From Bacilli bacterium (GTDB taxonomy: Bacteria; Bacillota_I; Bacilli_A; Haloplasmatales; Haloplasmataceae): a stretch of DNA of 12,163 nucleotides. Positions within the stretch are counted from its first letter, which is position 1, and each line of letters opens with the position of its first letter. Shown one piece after another: positions 5,836 through 12,163 of this stretch. The DNA is taken from positions 1 through 12,163 of the forward strand of contig JAAZCR010000013.1 in NCBI GenBank assembly GCA_012513195.1, given 5' to 3'. Made by a program: the position numbers and the translations under genes. Below the pieces are notes generated by a model. The model had not been told where the DNA came from. It searched no databases and saw only the letters and a program-made list of their open reading frames with translations.

Positions 5836-7545
5836 ATGGGAAACGCTTGGTGGAAAGAAGCAGTAATATATCAAATCTATCCTCGCAGTTTTTATGATTC
5901 AAACAATGATGGTATTGGTGATATACAAGGGATAATCAAAAAATTAGACTATTTAAAAGATTTAGGAGTAACTGCGCTTTGGGTATGTCCATTTTATGAA
6001 TCACCGATGGATGATAATGGATATGATGTCAGCAATTTCTACAATATTGCTCCTGAGTACGGTACTTTAGATGATGTAAAACAACTAATTGAGGAATTAC
6101 ATGCACGGGGCATGCGCTTAATCATTGATTTAGTTCTTAATCATACTAGTGATGAACATCCATGGTTTATCGAATCGCGGTCTAGTGAAAATAATCCTTA
6201 CCGTGATTATTATATTTGGCGAAAAGCTAGACCAGATGGTTCATTACCAAGCAACTGGGAATCATTTTTTGGTGGTTCGGTTTGGGAATATGATGCGACA
6301 ACTGACTCTTACTATATGCACATTTTCTCGAAGAAAATGCCTGATTTAAATTGGACTAATGAAAATATGCGCAATGATATTTATGAAATGATTAGATGGT
6401 GGCTTAATCAAGGCGTTGATGGTTTTCGAGTTGATGCAGTAGCTCATTTAGATAAAAATATGGAGTTTCCTAATCATCCTACCTTACCCGGACGCCAATA
6501 TTCGGGTTGTTATTTTGAATTTAGTAATCGTCCAAAAGTTCATGAATATATTAGGGAAATGCGTCAAAAAGCTTTTGCGGGCTATGATATAGTTACAATT
6601 GGTGAAGCGGGAGGAGCAACCATTGAAGATGCGTTAAAATATAGCGCATATGATCGAAATGAGTTTGACATGTTGATAACTTTTGATCACTGCTGGGTTG
6701 ATGAAGATTCGGAAGGGTCACCTCATGTTCCTGGTAAATGGTCATATAAAAAACTGGAATTACCATTATTAAAGAAGTCATTTAAAAAGTATCAAGTAAA
6801 TATGTATGGAAAAGCTTGGAATACCCTCTATTGGTCTAATCATGACCAACCACGGGTAGTAAGCCATTATGGGAATGATTCATCTAAGTATCATAAATTG
6901 AGCGCAAAAATGCTAGCAACAACGCTTTATATGATGGGTGGGACACCCATCATATATCAAGGTGAAGAAATCGGTATGACTAACGTAGCCTTTGAATCAT
7001 TATCAGATTATCGTGATGTTGAGATTTTTACGCTTTATCGGGAAACAGTTGGTAAGGGAATTGCCAGTCATGAAGAAATTATGGACCGTATTCATAAGCG
7101 TAGTCGTGATAATGCGCGAACACCCATGCAATGGGATGATTCACCTTATGCAGGATTCTCAAAAGTACAACCATGGATTAATGTGAATCCAAATTATGTA
7201 TATATAAATGTTAAAAATAATCTCCAGGATGAAGATTCAATTTATCATTATTATCGAAAATTATTAAACATTAGACAAAATAGTAAGACATTAATTTACG
7301 GTAAATTTAACCTCTTTTTAGAAGATGATGCAAATATTGTTTTATATACTAGAGAATTAGATAATGAAATTTATTTAGTTTTATGTAACTTCTTTGATAA
7401 TACAGTAGAAGTAAAGTTACCTGATGAAATAAACATAGAAAACTTTGCTTTAGTAATAAGTAATTATGAAGGTCAAAAAATAACTAGAAATATGATCTTA
7501 AGACCCTATGAAGCAATAGTATATCGTAAACAACTAAGTATATAA
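5836..7545 (+). CDS. malL: GH13 alpha-glucosidase, MalL / oligo-1,6-glucosidase type
   Basis: A cytoplasmic exo-acting alpha-glucosidase that should release glucose from short malto- or isomalto-oligosaccharides. The 569-residue length and overall sequence closely resemble B. subtilis MalL (561 aa). All GH13 motifs are intact: DSNNDGIGD calcium site (21-29), DLVLNH (98-103), GFRVDAV with nucleophile Asp200, IGEAGG with acid/base Glu257, and NHDQPR with Asp337. Ala201 follows the nucleophile where classical oligo-1,6-glucosidases carry Val, so alpha-1,4 preference is plausible (inference). ATG 5836 is chosen because AGGAG (5823-5827) sits 8 nt upstream; the in-frame GTG at 5818 lies ahead of that site. 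No signal peptide is seen. It is first in an operon with the maltosyltransferase, 27 bp downstream. Confidence 0.92.
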   Translation: MGNAWWKEAVIYQIYPRSFYDSNNDGIGDIQGIIKKLDYLKDLGVTALWVCPFYESPMDDNGYDVSNFYNIAPEYGTLDDVKQLIEELHARGMRLIIDLVLNHTSDEHPWFIESRSSENNPYRDYYIWRKARPDGSLPSNWESFFGGSVWEYDATTDSYYMHIFSKKMPDLNWTNENMRNDIYEMIRWWLNQGVDGFRVDAVAHLDKNMEFPNHPTLPGRQYSGCYFEFSNRPKVHEYIREMRQKAFAGYDIVTIGEAGGATIEDALKYSAYDRNEFDMLITFDHCWVDEDSEGSPHVPGKWSYKKLELPLLKKSFKKYQVNMYGKAWNTLYWSNHDQPRVVSHYGNDSSKYHKLSAKMLATTLYMMGGTPIIYQGEEIGMTNVAFESLSDYRDVEIFTLYRETVGKGIASHEEIMDRIHKRSRDNARTPMQWDDSPYAGFSKVQPWINVNPNYVYINVKNNLQDEDSIYHYYRKLLNIRQNSKTLIYGKFNLFLEDDANIVLYTRELDNEIYLVLCNFFDNTVEVKLPDEINIENFALVISNYEGQKITRNMILRPYEAIVYRKQLSI

Positions 7546-7572
7546 AAGTATAATTAAAGGAGAGTATATATT

Positions 7573-9654
7573 ATGGCTGAAGGGAAAGGAAAAACAAGTA
7601 AACTAGTACAGTTAATGAATGTTTTAAAGAAATATAATAACCACAAACCGTACAACTATACTGTACCTGATTTATGGAACGTTTGGAATTATCAAGGCGA
7701 AGAAATGATTAAGACTAGTTCGGGAGAATTAATCGTTAATCCATATAATTTCTATTATGAAGTAATTCGGTCTTATATCTTACCTCAACGTGATGAGAAT
7801 ATTGATTATAGTAAGCCACTATATCACATAATTGAAACTAATACAAGAGGTGGCGATTGGATTCAAAAAAGCGTTGTTTATTCGATGATGATTCGTACTT
7901 CTACAGCTTGGGATCATGATGGTAATGGTACTTTAGACGATATAAACATGTATGGTTTAAAGGATACGGGAACATTCGTCAAGACCCTAGCATTATTACC
8001 ACTCCTCAAAAAAATGGGTGTCGATGTCGTTTATATGTTGCCGATATCAAAATACTCTTTAAAAGATAAAAAAGGTGAACTAGGATCACCTTATAGCGTA
8101 TCTAACTTCTATGAAATTGATCCTAACTTAAAAGATCCAATAACTAAAGATGACTTAACCGTAGAGGATGAGTTTCAAGCTTTCGTTGAAGCGTGCCATA
8201 TTTTAGGAATGAAAGTGATGATTGATATCATTCCCCGAACAAATGCGATTGAAAATGATTTAATCATTGACCATCCCGATTGGTTTTATTGGATCAAGTG
8301 TGATGAGTTTCCGAACTATTATCCACCTACTGTACCTAGTTTAGGGAAACTCACTCCTCCCAATCCTGAAGTTTTGCCAGAAGTATATAAATCAAAATCC
8401 GTGTGGGACCATATTAGACGTTTCTCCTATGACCCCAAAACTTTAGACGCAAAAAAATATGAAAGATTAGTTTTAGAATATAAGCAAAATCCTCAAGGTA
8501 GTTTTTTAGACTTAATCAAAAAAGAGTATAATATTCAAATTGCGCCTGCCTTTTCTGATCAAATTAATGATCCACAACCACCTTGGTCCGATGTTACCTT
8601 CTTTAGAATGTATTTAGACCATCCAGTTTTAACACAACAAGAATTAAAGAAGTATTTAAAACCTGGTGAAGATGTGCCGCCATATATTCTCTTTGATACC
8701 ATCAAATGTAATTTGTATCAAGGCGAAAAACCAAATATGGAGTTATGGAACACCTTATCTGATATTATTCCATATTATCAAAAAAGCTTTGGGATTGATG
8801 GCGCAAGAATTGATATGGGTCATGCCCTTTCAAGTGATTTACTAGATATGATTATCACAAAAGCACGGCAGATTGATCCTAATTTCTGTTTTATTGCGGA
8901 AGAACTTTCAACTATTAATGCGGAAAAGGCGAAAAAGCTTGTCTACAACATGATTATTGGTGATGGCTTCTGGCACGAACCACGCTATAAAGAGCATTTA
9001 TATGATTTTATTTATCAAATCCCTAAACTACCATGCCCTGTTTTTGCGTGTGGTGAAACCCATGATACACCAAGACTAGCTGCTCGGGAAGGTAAAGAAG
9101 TGCTCGCCAAAATGCTTACCATTTTAAATATGTTTGTCCCTAATGGTGTGCCATTCATCAACTCTGGTCAAGAAGTTTATGAACCACAACCAATGAATAC
9201 TGGACTTGATGTTAGTGGTAATGATTTAGATATGTTAGATCCAGATGATCCATACTATGGCAAACTTGCGTTATTTGATCGTTACGCTTTCCACTATTTA
9301 CATGAAAAGCGTTGGGATATTCCTGATAATCTTGAAAAAGTAGCAAGCATTCGTAAAGAATATTTAGATACAATTACTAATCCTCATAACTTTATTCCTA
9401 TAAATGTTGAACCAAATAAAAAAGATTGTATCAGTTACGCTCTTAAAGGTGATAATTACTATCTTTTAGTGCTAGTGAATATAAATCCTTTTGAAAAGAA
9501 ACAAAAACTTGCTTTAATTAATGAATACATAAAAGAAAAACTTTCTTTAATGTATTCAAGTTACGATGATATAGATGGATATCAACTAAATGATAATCAT
9601 AATCTCATCGTAGATTTACAACCGGGTGAGGTTAAAATCTTTAAATTATATTAA
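7573..9654 (+). CDS. mmtA: GH13 maltosyltransferase resembling the Thermotoga maritima enzyme
   Basis: Predicted to move maltosyl units between alpha-1,4-glucans and malto-oligosaccharides. From memory, the protein tracks T. maritima maltosyltransferase through most of its length: W..KSVVYSMMIRT (96-109), FVEACHILGMKV (204-215), DIIPRTNAIENDLIIDHPDW (218-237), INDPQPPWSDVTFFRMYLDH (331-350), GIDGARIDMGHAL (407-419) and GETHDTPRLA (494-503). Asp414 is the likely nucleophile, Glu443 (FIAEEL) the acid/base and Asp498 the third carboxylate. Region I lacks the usual NH after Asp218, as in the Thermotoga protein. The 693 residues exceed the roughly 640 of that enzyme, with extra sequence at the N-terminus and in loops. 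AAAGGAGAG at 7556-7564 is a strong ribosome binding site. The gene sits between malL and glgP, where MalQ might be expected. A related 4-alpha-glucanotransferase activity cannot be excluded. Confidence 0.85.
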   Translation: MAEGKGKTSKLVQLMNVLKKYNNHKPYNYTVPDLWNVWNYQGEEMIKTSSGELIVNPYNFYYEVIRSYILPQRDENIDYSKPLYHIIETNTRGGDWIQKSVVYSMMIRTSTAWDHDGNGTLDDINMYGLKDTGTFVKTLALLPLLKKMGVDVVYMLPISKYSLKDKKGELGSPYSVSNFYEIDPNLKDPITKDDLTVEDEFQAFVEACHILGMKVMIDIIPRTNAIENDLIIDHPDWFYWIKCDEFPNYYPPTVPSLGKLTPPNPEVLPEVYKSKSVWDHIRRFSYDPKTLDAKKYERLVLEYKQNPQGSFLDLIKKEYNIQIAPAFSDQINDPQPPWSDVTFFRMYLDHPVLTQQELKKYLKPGEDVPPYILFDTIKCNLYQGEKPNMELWNTLSDIIPYYQKSFGIDGARIDMGHALSSDLLDMIITKARQIDPNFCFIAEELSTINAEKAKKLVYNMIIGDGFWHEPRYKEHLYDFIYQIPKLPCPVFACGETHDTPRLAAREGKEVLAKMLTILNMFVPNGVPFINSGQEVYEPQPMNTGLDVSGNDLDMLDPDDPYYGKLALFDRYAFHYLHEKRWDIPDNLEKVASIRKEYLDTITNPHNFIPINVEPNKKDCISYALKGDNYYLLVLVNINPFEKKQKLALINEYIKEKLSLMYSSYDDIDGYQLNDNHNLIVDLQPGEVKIFKLY

Positions 9655-9680
9655 TTATTTAGAGAGGAAGAAGAAAGAAT

Positions 9681-12101
9681 ATGTTTCAAATATTTCAAAA
9701 CAAAGATGCCTTTATTTCCGCATTTACCGCAAAACTAGCCAACGATTATCAAGTCGATTTAAAAGACTCTACTCCCTATCAACAATACATGGCATTAGCC
9801 TCGCTAGTTAAAGAATTAATTATGACCAATTGGGAGTTAACACAAAAGACTATTAAGGAAAAACAATTGAAGCAAGTATATTATTTCTCAATGGAATTTT
9901 TAATGGGAAGATTGCTTACGAATAACCTGATGAATCTAGGTATATACAAAGTTGTTAAAGAAGCTTTTGATGAATTAGGAATTAACATCAATGATGTAGA
10001 AGATGCTGAAACAGATGCCGGGCTAGGAAATGGTGGTTTAGGAAGACTTGCTGCTTGTTTCTTAGACTCATTAGCATCGCTTTCTTATCCAGGTCATGGC
10101 GTAAGCATTCGTTATCAAAAAGGTTTCTTTACCCAAAAATTCGTGAATGGGTATCAAGTTGAAATACCTGAAGAATGGCTTGAACATGGTTATGCTTGGG
10201 AAGTTTGTAAAGAGGATGAAGCAGTAATTGTACCATTCTATGGTGAAGTTCAAGAAGAAGTTATAAATGGTAAAAAAGTAATTAAATTAGTTAATGCTCA
10301 ATATGTAAAAGCTATACCATATGATATACCAATCGTTGGTGATAAAACGAAAACAACTAACACTTTAACGCTTTGGAAAGCGGAACCCTATGGTGCATAT
10401 CCAGAAAACATTGAAAGAGAAGTATATGAAGCAAGTGTTAGAAAAATCTCCGAGTCATTATATCCCGATGATTCTACGGATGAAGGTAAAATTTTAAGGT
10501 TAAAGCAACAATACTTTTTTGTTTGTGCTGGTTTACGACGGATTATTAATGAGCATAAAAAGACATATGGAACTTTTGAAAATTTCCCTGAAAAAGTAGC
10601 CTTACATATTAACGATACTCATCCGACATTACTAATACCAGAATTAATGCGCATTTTAATGGATGAAGAAAACTATACCTTTGAAAAGGCTTGGGAGATT
10701 ACAACAAAAACTTGCGCATATACAAATCACACGATATTAGCGGAAGCTTTAGAAAAATGGCCTGTTCATTATTTTGCGCCATTATTACCAAGAATTTATC
10801 AAATCATCCAAGAAATTGATACTCGATTTAGAGAAGTTCTTATTGATAAATATGGTAAAGACGATCCAAGAGTAAATTCTTTAGCAATTATAAACAATAA
10901 CCTTATTCATATGGCGCATTTATGCATTGTAGCTTCATTTAGTGTAAATGGTGTGGCGGAATTACATACGAAGATTCTAAAAGAAGTGGAAATGAAAGAG
11001 TTTAATCAATTGTTCCCAAATAAGTTTAATAATAAAACAAATGGTATTTCCCATCGCCGTTGGTTATATCATACTAACCCAGAATTAATGGAGTTTTTAA
11101 ACAAATACATTGGTGAGGGTTGGGAAAATGATTTTAATCGTTTGAGTAAATTAAATGATTATGTTAAAGATGAAAAAGCAAAAAAAGATTTCTACTTAGT
11201 TAAACAAGCACGTAAACAAATCCTCGCAGATTATATTTTGAAAAAAGAAGGCATAAAAGTTGATGTCAACTCTATTTTTGATGTCCAAGTTAAACGACTT
11301 CATGAATATAAGCGGCAGTTGATGAATGCCTTACATATCATGCATTTATATAATACTTTAAAAGAGGATAAAGAATTCTACGATTCATTTTATCCCCAAA
11401 CCTTTATTTTTGGTGCCAAAGCTGCGAGTAGTTACTATATGGCAAAAAAAATTATTAAATTAATTAATACGATTGCGGAAAAAGTTAATAATGATGAAAA
11501 AGTCAATAAGAAAATCAAAGTGGTCTTTGTAGAGAACTATAATGTTTCATATGCTGAGTTGATCATGAATGCCGCAAATATATCGGAGCAAATATCGACG
11601 GCATCAAAAGAAGCCTCAGGAACAGGAAACATGAAGTTAATGATGAATGGAGCCATTACACTCGGTACTTTAGATGGCGCCAACATTGAAATTGTCAATT
11701 TAGTTGGATCTGAAAATGCGATTATCTTTGGAATGACTGCTGAAGAAGTAACAACGCATTATAAGAATAAAGATTATAATCCAAGAGAAGTTTATGAGAA
11801 TACACCCATCTTAAAGAGAGTTGTTGACCAATTAATCAACGGTTTCTTCACTAATGTTGATCAAAATGAATTTTTCGATATCTATGATAACTTGTTAAAT
11901 CGTGGTGATTATTTCTTTGTATTAAAAGACTTTGAAGCATATACCAAAGCCCAAAGATACGCTAATCAGTTATATAAGAATCAAGATAAATGGTTAGAAA
12001 TGGCTTTAATAAATATTGCGAATTCCGCCTTTTTCTCAAGTGATCGTACAATAACTCAATATGCTGAGGAAATTTGGAATCTTGAACACCTCCCTTTATA
12101 A
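9681..12101 (+). CDS. glgP: Glycogen / maltodextrin phosphorylase (GT35)
   Basis: Phosphorolyses terminal alpha-1,4-glucose residues of glycogen or maltodextrin to glucose-1-phosphate, using pyridoxal phosphate, in the cytoplasm. The 806-residue length is normal (about 800-815). Visible family blocks are YYFSMEFLMGR (67-77), DAGLGNGGLGRLAA (112-125), HINDTHPT, NGISHRRWL, VQVKRLHEYKRQ (535-546), and the PLP signature EASGTGNMKLMMNG with the cofactor Lys652. Sequence alone does not separate glycogen from maltodextrin preference; with no glycogen-synthesis gene in view, MalP is an acceptable name. GAGAGGA at 9662-9668 serves as ribosome binding site. It is third in the operon, 26 bp after the maltosyltransferase. 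Its product would reach glycolysis through phosphoglucomutase and Pgi. Confidence 0.96.
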   Translation: MFQIFQNKDAFISAFTAKLANDYQVDLKDSTPYQQYMALASLVKELIMTNWELTQKTIKEKQLKQVYYFSMEFLMGRLLTNNLMNLGIYKVVKEAFDELGININDVEDAETDAGLGNGGLGRLAACFLDSLASLSYPGHGVSIRYQKGFFTQKFVNGYQVEIPEEWLEHGYAWEVCKEDEAVIVPFYGEVQEEVINGKKVIKLVNAQYVKAIPYDIPIVGDKTKTTNTLTLWKAEPYGAYPENIEREVYEASVRKISESLYPDDSTDEGKILRLKQQYFFVCAGLRRIINEHKKTYGTFENFPEKVALHINDTHPTLLIPELMRILMDEENYTFEKAWEITTKTCAYTNHTILAEALEKWPVHYFAPLLPRIYQIIQEIDTRFREVLIDKYGKDDPRVNSLAIINNNLIHMAHLCIVASFSVNGVAELHTKILKEVEMKEFNQLFPNKFNNKTNGISHRRWLYHTNPELMEFLNKYIGEGWENDFNRLSKLNDYVKDEKAKKDFYLVKQARKQILADYILKKEGIKVDVNSIFDVQVKRLHEYKRQLMNALHIMHLYNTLKEDKEFYDSFYPQTFIFGAKAASSYYMAKKIIKLINTIAEKVNNDEKVNKKIKVVFVENYNVSYAELIMNAANISEQISTASKEASGTGNMKLMMNGAITLGTLDGANIEIVNLVGSENAIIFGMTAEEVTTHYKNKDYNPREVYENTPILKRVVDQLINGFFTNVDQNEFFDIYDNLLNRGDYFFVLKDFEAYTKAQRYANQLYKNQDKWLEMALINIANSAFFSSDRTITQYAEEIWNLEHLPL

Positions 12102-12124
12102 TTAGTAAGAATAAAAGAGGCCTT

Positions 12125-12163
12125 TGATATAATCCCCTTTTAGTAGATAGTACAAAGAGGAAA
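12125..12163 (+). promoter_or_regulatory. Extended -10 promoter and ribosome binding site for a gene beyond the window
   Basis: TGATATAAT (12125-12133) is an extended -10 element with a perfect TATAAT; no good -35 is seen (GTAAGA at 12105-12110). AAAGAGGAAA at the very end (12154-12163) looks like a ribosome binding site. A start codon should lie within a few bases past the edge. No clear terminator separates this from glgP, so co-transcription is also possible. Confidence 0.5.

Noticed and set aside
12115..12141. AAAAGAGG...CCCCTTTT as a glgP terminator
   Set aside because: The stem contains a mismatch, the T run is part of the stem rather than after it, and the segment overlaps a good extended -10 promoter.

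Overview
The window is low-G+C, densely packed bacterial DNA that looks like a Bacillota or Mollicutes-related lineage (for example Erysipelotrichia, Haloplasma, Izemoplasma or Acholeplasma types). This placement is inference from base composition, AGAGG/AGGAG-type ribosome binding sites and protein families. TGA is used as a stop (tsaE, tsaB) and Trp is TGG, so the host uses the standard code and is not a Mycoplasma/Spiroplasma with UGA=Trp. All genes lie on the + strand.

Layout: (1) 1-1602: the 3' part of glucose-6-phosphate isomerase, then a secreted CwlD-like N-acetylmuramoyl-L-alanine amidase, closed by an intrinsic terminator whose left arm lies inside the coding end. (2) 1635-3240: a good promoter and a tightly overlapping tsaE-tsaB-rimI operon (tRNA t6A modification plus protein N-acetylation); tsaD is not next to it. 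(3) 3277-5444: a monocistronic unit with its own promoter and terminator. It encodes a 689-residue protein of type I pullulanase architecture that has lost most GH13 catalytic-site residues and ends in a hydrophobic segment with a strongly basic tail. (4) 5445-5817: a 373-bp AT-rich intergenic region with a second orphan terminator, an alternative hairpin that competes with it, a cre/LacI-type CG-centred operator and the promoter of the next operon. (5) 5836-12101: a three-gene operon with 26-27 bp gaps: GH13 alpha-glucosidase (MalL-like), a maltosyltransferase resembling the Thermotoga maritima enzyme, and glycogen/maltodextrin phosphorylase. The window ends in what looks like the promoter and ribosome binding site of another gene.

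Together the carbohydrate genes form an intracellular alpha-glucan breakdown module. Phosphorylase would release glucose-1-phosphate, the maltosyltransferase would rebuild short dextrins into longer acceptors (in place of MalQ), and the alpha-glucosidase would hydrolyse the short remnants. Glucose-1-phosphate would reach glycolysis through a phosphoglucomutase (not in the window) and the Pgi at the left edge. The obvious candidate debranching enzyme next to the module appears catalytically dead. It is the most unusual item here and may be a glucan-binding, membrane-associated non-enzyme.
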